A model generated the notes under the pieces. It was given only the letters and a program-made list of their open reading frames with translations, was not told the DNA's origin and did not search any database. From positions 123,226,564-123,290,563 of the forward strand of contig CM059971.1 of assembly GCA_030490835.1 (NCBI GenBank): a stretch of DNA of 64,000 bases, read 5' to 3'. Of the stretch, positions 12,344-24,474 are shown in pieces. Source of the DNA: Annona cherimola. Its lineage: Eukaryota > Streptophyta > Magnoliopsida > Magnoliales > Annonaceae. Both the position numbers and the translations under genes were made by a program. Numbering within the stretch: the first letter of the stretch is position 1; each line of letters opens with the position of its first letter.

Positions 12344-12963
12344 CTTCTGTCTTCCTTGCCACCTTCCAGCTGAGCGACTTGCTTATGCTTCGGCTTACAT
12401 TGCCTTTTATTATGGCAGAAGGGAAACGCTAAAGAAGATGAGGATTTTTTCTTTTCCAGGAAAAAAAAATAAAAGGAAATTACAAGAATGTCCACTTTGG
12501 ACCCAATATATACCAAAACAAAAGGATTTTGGACCAATGACAAAGATACGTTTGTCTTAGTTTATTATATTTTTCATATATAATTTCTAAGGCTATACCT
12601 AATCAGTGTGGTGGTCCCTCTCAGTAATGTATTCTCAAAAAGTCCATGTACATACCTGATTTCTAATTTCTACTTCCAAACGCTCTTTTGGCCCCACTAT
12701 TTTGATAATTGGATACCCAAAAGTCTAAGTGCACACACATGAATGGTGAAAGAAGTTGTATTTTAGGCGATTTGAGACTTTCTCTTGAAAGATAGGCATA
12801 TAAATAGGACCACTATTCATCAAAAAAATAAAAATAAATAGGACCACTAGAATTTGAATTCTCTTGTATGATAAATAAAAATTTATGGGTTTATTAATTT
12901 TTTAATTATTTATTAATGACTTAATAATCAACTTATGTGACTCAAATATGATAAAACAAAGTC
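12344..12963. other. Upstream flank of the bHLH gene
   Basis: Probable promoter of the minus-strand bHLH gene followed by AT-rich spacer. No gene seen. The overlapping frames at 12201-12560 and 12274-12543 are not conserved-looking and overlap the real first exon. Confidence 0.4.
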
Positions 12964-12972
12964 AATGGGTTG

Positions 12973-13326
12973 GGAGCCCCATCGTATGCTCCCGGGAGCA
13001 TGCAGCGCTGTATGCTCTCTGGCGCATACACCTATTTTTTTTAAATTTTTTTTATAAAACTGTTAATATGAGTATATTTAACATCTTTATAAATTTTTAC
13101 CATTTTTGGAGTATTTTAGATATTTATTTTTTATTTTTGAAAATCGCATTTTAGATAATTTAAAATTACCTAAAATGCCACTGATTTTCAAAAATAAAAA
13201 ATAAATATATAAAATACTCCAAAATTGGTAAAAATTTATACACATATTAAATACACATAGATTAATAATATTGTAAAAAAAGAGCATGTAGCACTGTATA
13301 CTTTCGGGAGCATACGATGGGATTCC
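12973..13326. mobile_element. Palindromic MITE E1 (Mutator-like)
   Basis: The two halves are inverted copies along almost the whole 354 bp. Ends read GGAGCCCCATCGTATGCTCC and, on the other strand, GGAATCCCATCGTATGCTCC. The inner arms carry the shared family core (TTTACCATTTTTGGAGTATT, then TTAGATATTTATTTTTTATT). The left tip contains a 16-base self-palindrome, ATGCTCCCGGGAGCAT. Flanks AATGGGTTG (12964-12972) and GATGGGTTG (13327-13335) form a 9-bp duplication with one mismatch, as expected of Mutator-like elements. No coding capacity. Confidence 0.8.
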
Positions 13327-13514
13327 GATGGGTTGAATCAATCAAAATTTACAATTTTCTAATGACGTAATAATCAATTCATGTGACTCAAATACTCCAT
13401 ATGTTAAATACGTCCTTTTAGCTAAGAATCAATTATCGTATTAGTAGAGATTTCAATCAACTACAAAATCAAATCACCTAACATTTTAACCTGTTTATTA
13501 TGGACTTCTATCAA

Positions 13515-13816
13515 GTGCACCAGGGTTCGTTGGCTTTTAATGCACTCGGGTGGCTAACCCATTTTTCGTATATTTTTAATAAAAATTTTAATCTTATGTA
13601 TTTAATATATAAATTAAATTTTACTAATTCTGAAGATACATTTTTTAGAAAATTTTAAATATAAGAGTATTTTGACCATTTTTAAAAGGATACATATCTC
13701 CAAAAAAGAAAAACTTGATGTATGAAATAGATACATCTAAATTAATAGTTTATAAAACAGAAAAAAATGAAAAACGGTTTGACCACCCAAGTGCACTACA
13801 AGCCTACCGGGAGCAC
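13515..13816. mobile_element. Palindromic MITE E2, diverged copy
   Basis: Inverted ends TGCACTCGGGTGGCTAACCC and, read on the other strand, TGCACTTGGGTGGTCAAACC. The centre is AT-rich with opposed arms (TATTTAATATATAAATTAAA against its complement), more diverged than in E1. No convincing target duplication; ends are good to within about 10 bases. Confidence 0.55.
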
Positions 13817-13829
13817 TCGAATAATATTT

Positions 13830-15310
13830 GCTTTAATGTAATTAGATTTTTCCGCTCGTTAAAATTTAAATAATATACATTTTGAAATCCCAATAAACGG
13901 TTAGCACCTCATAGGTTAATACGCTCAACCATTAAACCAAAACATTTCTTTGAAAGTAATTTCCTCATATCATTATAATTCACATAGGGTGGGAAGATGC
14001 ATGCAAAAAGCATAAACAACGGATAAATCTAACAATTCATTAGTGAATAAGCATAGAAAATCTTAATAATTGATTTTCCATCCGAGCCCAAATAACAAAT
14101 ACATAGAGGGAGATTTAATCTTGATTTCCCATCTAAGCCCAAATAATAAATAGATTTACGACATAATTTTAAGTATAAATTATAATTTATCTTTTCAATT
14201 TGACTTAAAACTGTGTGAACTGTGTATAGTATCACTACAATAAACTTATCATTAATTAACAACTAACTAACTGCAGTATCGTTATTAATGATAGGTGGCA
14301 TATATTCGCCAGCTCATTGCCAAAAATAAATAAAGTTGAAATTAATATATATTTTTATGGATGTATATGCAATGATTTGAAAATTTATAAAATATCTATG
14401 TGGGCTAGGGCTACATTCAAATCTATATAAATACTTATTTCGAAAAATTCTTCAAAAAAAATCTATATAAATACGTTTGCAATTTCTATTTTGTTGGTGC
14501 GTGTAGAATTTTCTCTTTTTATATTTGGACCAAATATATAAATTAAATTCAGAATGCTAAACTTTTTGATCGATTTTAAGGATAAATTGATACACTAAAA
14601 ATACAACGAATGTTTGGCTAGCTATATATCTCTATCGCCAAAATGTATATGACAACTAATAAGAAAGGTCACACGATTTATGCACGGCGGGGACCTTCCT
14701 GTTCTACCTTGATGGCCTATCTTATTCGTACTAGCCAAAAACCACACTGCATGCACATGCCTGCTGCCTCATCAATGGACCGTTCACAAGCTGGGTTCCA
14801 TCGTGGCCATTTTCAATAGACGCGCTATTCTTTTATTCCAACCTCCACATTAATTCGTCCAGCTGTTTTTTTTTTTTTTTTTAGATGGGGGAATTACTTA
14901 CACACTTTAGAATCGTTCTAATCTTATGGCCTCTTTAACACATATAGCTAGATTGAGTACATTTTCTCAAATTATAGAACATTTATAACACTTTTATCTA
15001 TTTATTAAGCGCTTGTGTGTTTTTTTTCTTTTTACAAGTGCACATGATAAGCTATGCGAATGAATTATGGAGGACACCTTTTCTAAAAGACATGAAAGTG
15101 CGGATAATGTTTGATAGGTATTAATATAATTAGAACATTTATCACGCTTTTATCTACCTATTAAATTATCGGAAGAAATACGTTGATTATCGTGATATAT
15201 GGCTGTTGTGATTCGCTATGGCAATTTTGCTCAATAAAGTATTTAGTTAATGTGGCAACATCGCCTGAGGGCTTAGCTCACCAGGAATTTTTCATTTTAG
15301 TATCTCTGGA
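13830..15310. other. AT-rich intergenic DNA, no gene seen
   Basis: Includes a short local duplication at 14070-14155 (GATTTTCCATCCGAGCCCAA and GATTTCCCATCTAAGCCCAA), and a poly-T run at 14865-14882. No supported gene, RNA or element with ends. Confidence 0.4.
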
Positions 15311-15315
15311 GTAGG

Positions 15316-15810
15316 AGTGTTGACGGATCGGGTTGGACAAGTTGGAGTCTAATCCTAATCTTAACTCATTTAAAATATCTCAACTTTAATCCATTTATTA
15401 ACACATTTAAAAGACTTCAACCTAACCCATTTACAACTCACTTAATAAACGAGTTGGTGGGTTGTTAACGGGTCGTAAACGGATTGTATAGTAAATAACC
15501 TAAAAGTCTAGACTTTAGTAGATAATGATCTCGCGGGAAGAGATGAGATGGTGTTTTCGGCGTAGAGGAAATGAAAATAGGGCAGTAACGGAAAAATCAA
15601 ATTAGGGCAACAGTAAAAAAATGAAAAATTAGGTGATTGGAGAAAGACTTAGAGAGGGAAAATAATCAAGGGGTTTACATGTATATATATAAAACTTTAA
15701 TGAGTTAAGCGAGCTAAATGGATTGAACGAAGTAAACGGGTTGAACAGGTTATATGGGTTAAATGAGTTACTAAAGGGGTTGACAAGTTATAAAATCTCA
15801 ACCCTAATCC
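15316..15810. mobile_element. hAT-like remnant
   Basis: Begins GGAGTGTTGACGGATCGGGT, close to the GGGGTGTCAACGGGTCGGGT-type ends of a widespread plant hAT group. It is filled with GGGTTGA/GGGTTAA motifs in both orientations and ends with AATCTCAACCCTAATCC. No target duplication found, so it may be truncated. Confidence 0.35.
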
Positions 15811-15829
15811 ATTTATTTAATTAAATACA

Positions 15830-17040
15830 TTTTATCAGCGATGCACCCGACTGTATTGAATCTATTCCATTTTTTATATTTAATTTCAAATAAGTATAAA
15901 TAGGACACAAAATAAGAACCATATTATCAGTTAATTCATCTAATTTTTAATGTTTCTAATATCATTTCGTTTAGATGGTCTAACTTTTTTTGTTTTTTTT
16001 TTTCTCTCCTCCTCCTTATACCTCTAATTTTCGCTTATTTCAGGTATACCGTATATCCGGCCCAGCTTTAAGTTTGTTGGTGGCAACTAAAGAACTTCGC
16101 TTTCGGAAGTAATAAATGAAGATGGAATTTTGACATCACAAGGGGTGACATCAGCAAAAGACATGAGAGTGATGTCAGCAAAAGATAAGAACCATCAAAT
16201 TCACATAATATTCTCAAAAATCCGCTTTCCACTTTTTTTTTTTTTTAAGGTCACCGGCCATCAGTGTCGGTCTCCTCAACTAGGCCACGTCATATATATT
16301 TTCTGCACTAAATGAAACTTGACTCGATAAGTCCGCGAGCCATGTTCTTCACATTAGCTGGACAACAATTATGTACCAAACCAGTGGCAATTGGACATTA
16401 ATGGATTCAATAATGAAATATATTTTAAAATATCTCAGATAGCAACAGTTGGTTTGAGTGAAATATTAAATTTTATGGTCTGGATAATTAATCTCTGCAC
16501 TAATGCTGCGAATGCCATTACCAGAAACTTAGTAGCGAGACTACATAATAATTTAACGGTCCATGATGACGCTGACGACTGGACGTGCTGTAGAAAAGTC
16601 GGCCAAACAGATAGATTGGGACCGGTATCCGGCGCGATGACCTGTCAATCCAAACGTTGCCACCGACCACGCTGAGCATCTGCCGCAAAAAGGATTTAAC
16701 GTTTTTTTTAATTGGTATCGAGTGTGCTGTAAACACCAACGTGGGATAAGAGATTTGTGGATGAGTTAAGTCACATTTGGAGCTATGAAATAGATTCTTG
16801 TTGAGTCCAGCGGTGGCTGTAGCTGTGTGCGAATACCACACTGCTGATCTATGTGATAATCTAAATTATATCCGAAAAAAAAATTAATACCCAAAAGACC
16901 AATGAAAAATATCAACTATATTTTTACTCACTTGTACTCACAAACTTTTTTTAAAACTTGTTATACTATATGACATCTCAACTACGGTTAAAACGCGTGA
17001 ATGATATTTTAAAATGACATAAACAACCTTTACCGGCCCA
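15830..17040. other. Intergenic DNA with a GC-richer patch, no gene recognised
   Basis: 16130-16190 has two copies of TGACATCAGCAAAAGA. The 16480-16840 patch is less AT-rich and open on both strands (plus 16391-16675, minus 16518-16841), but neither translation resembles a known family. Confidence 0.35.
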
Positions 17041-17232
17041 ATGGATACTGTTGGATTTATGGCATGGCGACTGGGACAACAAGAAAAACCGGCCACCGGA
17101 GACGAAGAAGAGGAGAAGCGATTGCTCTTTCAACAATGCAGGCAACTACTTCGATCCGTTGATGATCTGATGAAACAAGACAACCTGTCGCCATTAAATC
17201 CATTTCAGATGAATGAAGGATCAAAAAGTTAG
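17041..17232 (+). CDS. Unrecognised small ORF, 63 codons
   Basis: A short acidic-then-basic peptide with EEEEKRLLFQQCRQLLRSVD, which would form an amphipathic helix. The ATG follows a GC-richer block. I do not recognise the family and see no signal peptide or membrane segment. The following 450 bases are also less AT-rich than the surroundings and could be a 3' untranslated region, further exons or a transposon-captured fragment. A chance frame is quite possible. Confidence 0.2.
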   Translation: MDTVGFMAWRLGQQEKPATGDEEEEKRLLFQQCRQLLRSVDDLMKQDNLSPLNPFQMNEGSKS

Positions 17233-18084
17233 AAATTAGGGGGGAAATGTAAATGGAAAAATAAATTTTGAATTTTGCAAGAACGGAACTTATCTTGCTG
17301 TCAGAATGGTGAAGGAGATTGCTTCCATCACGACAATGTGGAATCGCGGTTACTGGTTGTGAGACCGATGCTCCACCGATGAAGGCGTCTAAAACAGGGT
17401 CCGCGACGACAATGTCTGCATCACAGGTTCAATTTTGCATGTGAATTTCAGAGATCTTTATGCAAGGAGAACATCGTATCATAGGACGTGATTTTCATTC
17501 TTCGTTGCACTACCGTTCTTCTTTGGTGATCCTCTAGACCGTTGATCTGATTGATTCAGTCATACGAGTAACTGTTCAAAACTCCGCTAAATTTTCAGCG
17601 CCTGAATAAAATCATCCATCGTGCCTTGTGGATGACTCTTGGGGGCTACCCAAATTCATCCCCAGGTCAATTGGATCAATGCTTATTGAATTTGCATATT
17701 ATTGGTAATTGCTTTACTGCAGAGTGTAAATTTTCTAATGGGCAAGAGCCTATTAGGTAAGTATCATTTCTTTTTATTTCACAAGGGGCTTGTGAAGAAT
17801 TTCCATTTTGTAGGAGCAAATTTCAACAACCAACATGCCAATGGCTTATCCAAACTGGAATCAGTTTTAGGTTCTTGCTAGAAAAAGTTGCATTTTGTTT
17901 TACTGTTTTGAGGAAATTGGACTACTTATACACTTATACAATTTTATCTTTTCCTGCTTGTCAAATGTTTTTCATGCACTCATCAAGCTTCCTTCTTATT
18001 ATATATACAATAGGCATTTATTTGTGTTCCACTACATGGGTTCATAGGCGGCTCTAACTTTCCATGACTTCCGCCTATATGGCA
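17233..18084. other. Intergenic, moderately GC, nothing recognised
   Basis: Mixed-composition DNA after the small ORF, becoming AT-rich by 17.9 kb. Contains CTTCCGCCTATATGGC just before the inverted end at 18085. No frame longer than about 60 codons. Confidence 0.35.
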
Positions 18085-18099
18085 GAGGAGGCCCAACCC

Positions 18100-18970
18100 A
18101 TGGGAAGCGCTTCCCGTGCTTTTCCCAGGGGAAGCGTCATATCTGCCGTCCATTTTGCGTTGATGGCTGAGATCGAATGGGACATTTTCGGTAAGTGAAA
18201 ATTTGAGATAGGAATCGGTCAGCGTCGGCACTCGCGGCTCGCAGACTCGCGTCTCGTCGCCTTTCTCAGGGGCTCTCTGTGCACGCGGAAGGCAGATGGG
18301 TTGGAATCGGCCGGATAAATTGCTGGAAAATGGGTTATCCAACTAGAGATGGTAGGCTGATTTTGGGCGATAATTTCTGCTCGGGAATGGTATGGGTTTT
18401 GTGCTGGAAAAAGAGGTTGCTTCGATGGGTGTTAATGGCTATCGGTGCTTTGAAACGGGCGAAGAAGATGGGTGATTGCCGGAATCAATGGGTTCGGCCG
18501 TTTTGGGTTACCGGAGTAGAGAAAGGGCTGGCCGAAAATGGTTGAGTGGCGAGGATTTGAAACAGGGGCGGTGTGGAGGGGAACGAAGGTAGGTTTCATG
18601 GCTGCAGAAATTGGGTTTAATGGTTGTCGGTGCTTTGAGACAGGCGAAGAAGATGGGTGGCTGCAATCCCGCTGCCATGGCTACTTGGTCAAGCTTGGTT
18701 GTTGCACTGTTGGGGAGATGATCGCGTTCAAAGTACTAGTGCTAATTAATGGCATAGCTGCTGTTCATGGCTTGAGAGCGGTGTTGATTTCTTTGGTCCG
18801 GAGATGGAGGAGACACAGTTGAGCTTGCTGTTGAAGGGAGGCTTGCCCGGTGATCTGTTTTGCTGCCGTCTGTTGGTCGACAATGGCTGCTCAAACTTAT
18901 GATCGGCAGCTTGATTTGGGGGTGATGGAGTACCAAAAAAATGGTGCTCCGGTGGTGCACGATCGATCAT
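18100..18970. other. GC-rich block with an internal duplication
   Basis: Clearly higher in GC than its flanks. A segment at about 18430-18480 (ATCGGTGCTTTGAAACGGGC, then GAAGAAGATGGGTG) recurs diverged at about 18617-18662 (GTCGGTGCTTTGAGACAGGC). Open frames 18279-18545 and 18538-18822 follow the composition and are not recognisable. Such blocks are common inside large non-autonomous DNA transposons. Confidence 0.45.
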
Positions 18971-19627
18971 ACTCATGCAGCAAACGAAACGTGGATTTAA
19001 ATGCATAATTTCTGTTATAATAATTTTTAATAAACTCTTAGAGATTTTTAGTTTACTTTTTAGCCCCTTTTGAATTTATTTTATGAAATTTTATCTTAAC
19101 ATGTTATAACAGTTTGCTTTATAACCATATTTTAGATTATATTTATAATTGTATATATGATTTTCCCAATTAGATGGTTTTATAATTTTGCCCAAATTAT
19201 ATTAATACGCTAATACATATTTTAACATTAAAATTTTCTAAGGGATTGAGTCATAATTTTGTATTTTCAAAAATATTGCAAAATGACCCATTTTATAGCA
19301 AAATTAAAGATTTTATGAAAAAATATAATTTTCAAGAAATTTGTCTTAAAATCTGCCTTTAATTAACAGTTTATACTCAAAAAGTGTGAATTTAATATAA
19401 AATTTTATGAAGATTTTTAGACTTATCAATATATATATATATATATATGAAGGTCCGGGGTCTCGGAATCTCACCAGGCGTAAAGGCCCGAGATCTCGTG
19501 ATAAATAAACTCTTGGATTTCATGCTAATTGTACAAAAAAAAGAGAAAACGAGAAATGTAAAGAAAATAAAAATGGAGAGGCCCGGGGATCCTGAGATAA
19601 TAAAAAAAGGGAAGCCTACGAAAATAT

Positions 19628-20790
19628 ATATATGTCCCGCGGGCCTTCAAAAATGAATATTTCGTTTTCTAAAATATATATATGTGTCCTGCGGGCCTCC
19701 AAAAATTAATGTTTTGTTTTTCTAAAATATATGTGTGTCCTTCGGGCATCCAAAAAATGAATATTTTATTTTTCTAAAATATATATGTGTCCCGCGGACG
19801 TCCAAAAATGAATATTTTGCTTTCTAAAATATATATATGTGTCCCGCGGGCCTCAAAAAATGAATGTTTTATTTTTCTAAAATAGATATGTGTCCCGCGG
19901 GCGTCCAAAAATGAATGTTTTATTTTTCTAAAATATATATGTGTCCCGCGGGAGTCCAAAAATAAATATTTTATTTTTTAAAATATATATGTGTCCCGCA
20001 GACCTCCAAAAATGAATATTTTATTTTCTAAAGATATATATGTGTCCCGTGGGCCTCTAAAAATGAATATTTTGTTTCCTAATAAAATATATATATGTGT
20101 CCCGCGGGCCTCCAAAAATAAATATTTTATTTTTCTAAAATATATATGTGTCCCGCGGGCGTCCCAAAATGAATGTTTTATTTTTCTAAAATATATATGT
20201 GTCCCGCGGGCGTCCAAAAATGAATGTTTTATTTTTCTAAAATATATATGTGTGTCCCGCGGGCCTCCAAAAATGAATGTTTTATTTTTCTAAAATATAT
20301 ATGTGTCCCGCGGGCGTCCAAAAATGAATGTTTTATTTTTCTAAAATATATATGTGTGTCCCGTGGGCCTCCAAAAATGAATATTTTATTTTCTAAAAAT
20401 ATATATGTGTCCCGCGGGCGTCCAAAATGAATATTTTGTTTTCTAAAAATATATATGTGTCCCGCGGGCGTCCAAAAATGAATATTTTATTTTCTAAAAT
20501 ATATATATCCCGCGGGCCTCCAAAAATAAATGTTTTATTTTTCTAAAATATATACATGTCCCGCGGGCCTCCAAAATGAATATTTTGTTTTTCTAAAATA
20601 TATATGTGTCCCGCGGGCGTCCAAAAATGAATGTTTTATTTTTCTAAAATATATATGTGTCCCGCGGGCGTCCAAAAATAAATATTTTATTTTCTAAAAT
20701 ATATATATATATGTGTCCCGCGGGCCTCCAAAAATGAATATTTTATTTTTCTAAAATATATATGTGTCTCGCGGGCCTCCAAAAATGAAT
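19628..20790. repeat. 52-bp satellite array, about 23 copies
   Basis: Each unit has ATATATATGTGTCCCGCGGG, then a CCTCC or CGTCC variant, AAAAATGAATATTTTATTT and TCTAAAAT. CCCGCGGG boxes occur about every 50-56 bases from 19636 to 20768 (for example 19791, 19843, 19894, 19944, 20152, 20203, 20256, 20308). Units differ by substitutions (ATATT/ATGTT, CCTCC/CGTCC) and small changes in the (AT)n part. The long open frames over it only reflect the repeat period and are not genes. Confidence 0.95.
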
Positions 20791-20979
20791 ATTATTATAT
20801 TATTACTTAAAATTTATAATATAAACTATAATAATAATATTTTATAATTTCAAGAAATTTTCTTATAAATTTACAATTATATAAAATCGTAACATATATT
20901 CAAAAGAGCCAACATGTATTTACTTCATAATTACAGTTAACAATATAATAAAGTAGCATATATTTACTAATTAAATCTA

Positions 20980-21385
20980 GAGCACCGATCTTTTCAGACC
21001 GGTCGGAAATCCGGTGATTTTCGACCTGTCAAAAAATATATTTTTTTATTTTTTTTTTAAAATAATTTTATAAACTTGTTAATCTAGTTATATTTAATTT
21101 ATAAACCAAGTTTTATTATTTTTGGATATGTCTATATATTTATTTTGGATTTTTAAATACAGGGGTATTTATTTTGGATTTAAAATGACTTAAATACCCC
21201 TGTATTTAAAAATCCAAAATAAATATATAGACATATCCAAAAATGATAAAACTTGGTTTATAAATTAAATATAACTAGATTAACAAGTTTATAAAATTAT
21301 TTTTCAAAAAAAAAATTAAAAAAATATATTTTTTGACCGGTCGGAAATCATCGGATTTCCGACCGGTCTGAAAAGATCATTCGTC
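20980..21385. mobile_element. Palindromic MITE E3 with perfect 9-bp duplication
   Basis: 406 bp, an almost complete inverted repeat. The left end reads GAGCACC then GATCTTTTCAGACCGGTC; the right end, on the other strand, reads GACGAAT then GATCTTTTCAGACCGGTC. GACCGGTC is self-palindromic. The inner arms share the family core (ACTTGTTAATCTAGTTATAT and AAACCAAGTTTTAT). The two halves meet around ACAGGGGTATTT / AAATACCCCTGT. TTAAATCTA flanks both sides (20971-20979 and 21386-21394), a perfect 9-bp target duplication pointing to a Mutator-like transposase acting in trans. Confidence 0.9.
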
Positions 21386-21394
21386 TTAAATCTA

Positions 21395-22586
21395 AATTAC
21401 AGTTATACATAATTGATCATAGTTTAGTTCTACAGCGTCATATATATAATTATTTTACTATTTTATATTTTTACGTAAATTTCTATTTCATTTTATCGAG
21501 AGGAGTTAATTTTTTATATAAATTTATATATTTAAATAGTTTTAAAATTATTTAGACATCAAATAAATTATTAAGTATATATATTTTGTAAAAAACACAG
21601 ATTAAGTAAAATATTCAAAAATTATAAAAAATTAGATGTTGTTAGATTATAAAAAATTATAAAAAATTATTTGAAATAAATAATTTATCATCATTAAAAA
21701 ATATTTATTTTGCAAGATATATATTTTAATTAATACTTTTCATATAGATTTAAATTAATTTTCAATTTTGTTTAAATTTGATTAACTTTGGTTAAATTTG
21801 ATTTAACCTTATTTTGTTACAATGTTGGGACATATAATTAAAACATTATTTACTTAAATATTAATATTGAGATGCAGAATTAAATAATGATTTATAATTA
21901 AATAATGATTTAAATTAAGTATTTTTTACCAATTTAAGTTTTGGCATAGTTTTAATTACAGTGTTGGAACATATAATTTGTCTATAAATTTTGTATAAAT
22001 TTTTTATTCAATGTAAATATTTATTAATTTTATAGTTTTACATCGATTTCAATTGAAGTAAATAAATTTGTATTTTTATTTTAAATTAATTAATTTTATT
22101 AACAATAAATCACAAGTAGTATATTAATATGTTAAACTTGTAATATAAACTGTAATAATATTATTTTATAATTTTAATAAATTTTAATATATTAATATGT
22201 TAAAATAGAAACTGTAATAATATTATTATATAATTTAAATAAAATTTATTATAAAATTTCTATTAAATGTAGTTATTTACTAAATTGATTATTTAACCAA
22301 TCTCGAAAAGTAACATATATTTCTATATTAAATATAAATTACAGTTATATATAATTTATTACAATTTTAGTTTTATAGCGTTATATATAATAATTTTTAC
22401 TATTTTATATATTTACGTAAATTTTGATTTTATTTAATTTTAATTACTAAATATTTTTAATTATAAAATCATATATTTATTTAGTTTTAAAATTATTTAA
22501 AGGTTTTGCGTAGTTATGAAATGAATTATTAATTATATATCTTTTGCAAAATACACAAATTAGGTAAAATATTTATAAAATATCAA
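21395..22586. other. Very AT-rich DNA, no gene seen
   Basis: A diverged duplication is visible: AATTACAGTTATACATAATT near 21400 and AATTACAGTTATATATAATT near 22330, each followed by a TATATATAAT-ACTATTTTATAT-TACGTAAATTT stretch. So roughly 900-base blocks leading into the decamer array may be repeated. Confidence 0.4.
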
Positions 22587-24060
22587 AAATTAGATGTGGT
22601 TAGATGCAATTAGATGTTGTTAGACGCGGTTAGATACAGTTAGATGCGATTAGATGCAGTTAGATGCGGTTAGATACAGTTAGATACGGTTAGATGCGGT
22701 TAGACGCTATTAGATTAAAGTGGATTTCATTAAATCATATTATTTAGGTTTCAAACTCCGTAATTAAGATGTAAACGACCTTATAAGTGGCCAAAGATCA
22801 TATTACAGGTGTTAAATTAGAATTAACATATTAATTTCAAAAATTAGATGCGGTTAGATCCAATTAGATGCGGTTAGATCGGGTTAGATGCGGTTAGATT
22901 ATGATGATTTCATTAAATCGTATTATCTGGGTTTAAAATTCTGTAATTAAGGTCTAAATGATGTTATAAGGGTCCTAGGATCATATTACAGGTGTTAAAT
23001 TAGGATTAACTTATTAATTTCAAAAATTAGATGCGGTTAGATGCAGTTAGATGCGGATAGATCGGGTTAGATGTGGTTAGATCCAGTTAGATGCGGTTAG
23101 ATTATGATTATTTCATTAAATCGTATTATCTGGGTTTAAAATTCTGTAATTAAGGTCTAAATGACGTTATAAGGGTCCTAAGATCATATTACAGGTGTTA
23201 AATTAGGATTAACTTATTAATTTAAAAAATTAGATGCAGTTAGATGCGGTTAGATCGGGTTAGATACGGTTAGATCCGGTTAGATGCAGTTAGATTATGA
23301 TGATTTTATTAAATCGTATTATTTGAGTTTAAAATTCTGTAATTAAAGTCTAAATGACATTAGAAGGGTCCTAGGATCATATTACAGGTGTTAAATTAAG
23401 ATTAACTTATTAATTACAAAAATTAGATGCGGTTAGATCGGGTTAGATGCGGTTAGATTATGATGATTTCATTAAATCGTATTATCTGGGTTTAAAATTC
23501 TGTAATTAAGGTCTAAATGACGTTATAAGGGTCCTACGATCATATTACAGGTGTTAAATTAGGATTAACTTATTAATTACAAAAATTAGATGCGGTTAGA
23601 TGTGGTTAGATTATGATGATTTCATTAAATCGTATTATCTGGGTTTAAAATTTTGTAATTAAGGTCTAAATGACGTTATAAGGGTCCTACGATCATATTA
23701 CAGGTGTTAAATTAGGATTAACTTATTAATTACAAAAATTAGATGCGGTTAGATGTGGTTAGATTATGATGATTTCATTAAATCGTATTATCTGGGTTTA
23801 AAATTCTGTAATTAAGGTCTAAATGACGTTATAAGGGTCGGGTTAGATGCGGTTAGATCCAGTTAGATGCGGTTAGATTATGATGATTTCATTAAAAATG
23901 TTATTATCTGGGTTTAAAATTCTGTAATGAAGGTCTAAATGACGTTATAAGGGTCCTAGGATCATATTATAGGTGTTAAATTAGGATTAACTTATTAATT
24001 ACAAAAATTAGATGCGGTTAGATCGGGTTAGATGCGGTTAGATGCGGTTATATTCATAAA
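22587..24060. repeat. Higher-order array built on a TTAGATGCGG decamer
   Basis: Two levels of repetition. The inner level is short runs of TTAGATGCGG / TTAGATCGGG / TTAGATACAG decamers, two to about eleven per block. The outer level is a unit of about 155-250 bp with a conserved spacer (ATTTCATTAAATCGTATTAT, CTGTAATTAAGGTCTAAATG, GGATTAACTTATTAATT) that repeats about eight times. Blocks start near 22587, 22839, 23020, 23226, 23419, 23580, 23735 and 24002. A deletion fuses two units near 23840. Non-coding. Confidence 0.9.
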
Positions 24061-24474
24061 ATAAAAAAATTTAATAAATTTTCAAAAATCAAGAAAAATG
24101 AAAGAAGTTATTATTTTTTAGAGTACCTTAATTACATTAACTTTAAATAATATAAAATAACTCCTAATAAAAATTTTATTTTCTAACTTTACCAATTATA
24201 ATGAAATCTTATTAAAAAATAATTTTTTGTACACAAATTTTTTTAGAAATTTTCAAATAATGAAAATTTATGTCTACATACATTTTACTACTTGATCTAG
24301 CAATTCAATGGAATATATTGAGATTTTGTATATATATAATACTAATTTTATCAATAAACCAAACATACTCACATTTTTAAACAAATATGCTCACGCTGTA
24401 AAATTACCAAAATGCCCTGCTTCCTTTTTTTCTCTCATGGGAAGTGCTTCCCATGGGTTGGGCCTCGTGACGGA

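Larger units (their letters stand above)
18085..24470. mobile_element. Putative 6.4 kb element bounded by inverted ends
   Basis: The left end reads GGCCCAACCCATGGGAAGCG CTTCCC at about 18090. The right end at about 24437-24467 is its reverse complement with one difference (GGGAAGTGCTTCCC, then CATGGGTTGGGCC). The pair is unlikely by chance, and CATGGGAAGCGCTTCCC is itself near-palindromic, like the tips of the shorter hairpin elements here. Between the ends lie a GC-rich block, a 52-bp satellite, a nested palindromic MITE and a decamer-rich array. No transposase was seen and no clean target duplication was found, so a single mobile unit is inference; two unrelated copies of a shorter repeat are the alternative. 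Confidence 0.4.

Noticed and set aside
12973..13326. Repeated palindromes considered as a CRISPR-like array.
   Set aside because: Dispersed, each flanked by its own target duplication, in a plant nuclear context; no regular spacer structure.
19774..20430. Several open frames of 60-100 codons giving repeated VPRASKNECFIFLKYI-type peptides.
   Set aside because: They arise only from the 52-bp satellite period on both strands and have no independent coding signal.
22587..24060. The TTAGATGCGG decamer considered as an interstitial telomere repeat.
   Set aside because: Plant telomere repeats are TTTAGGG heptamers; the decamer lacks that period and G-run.
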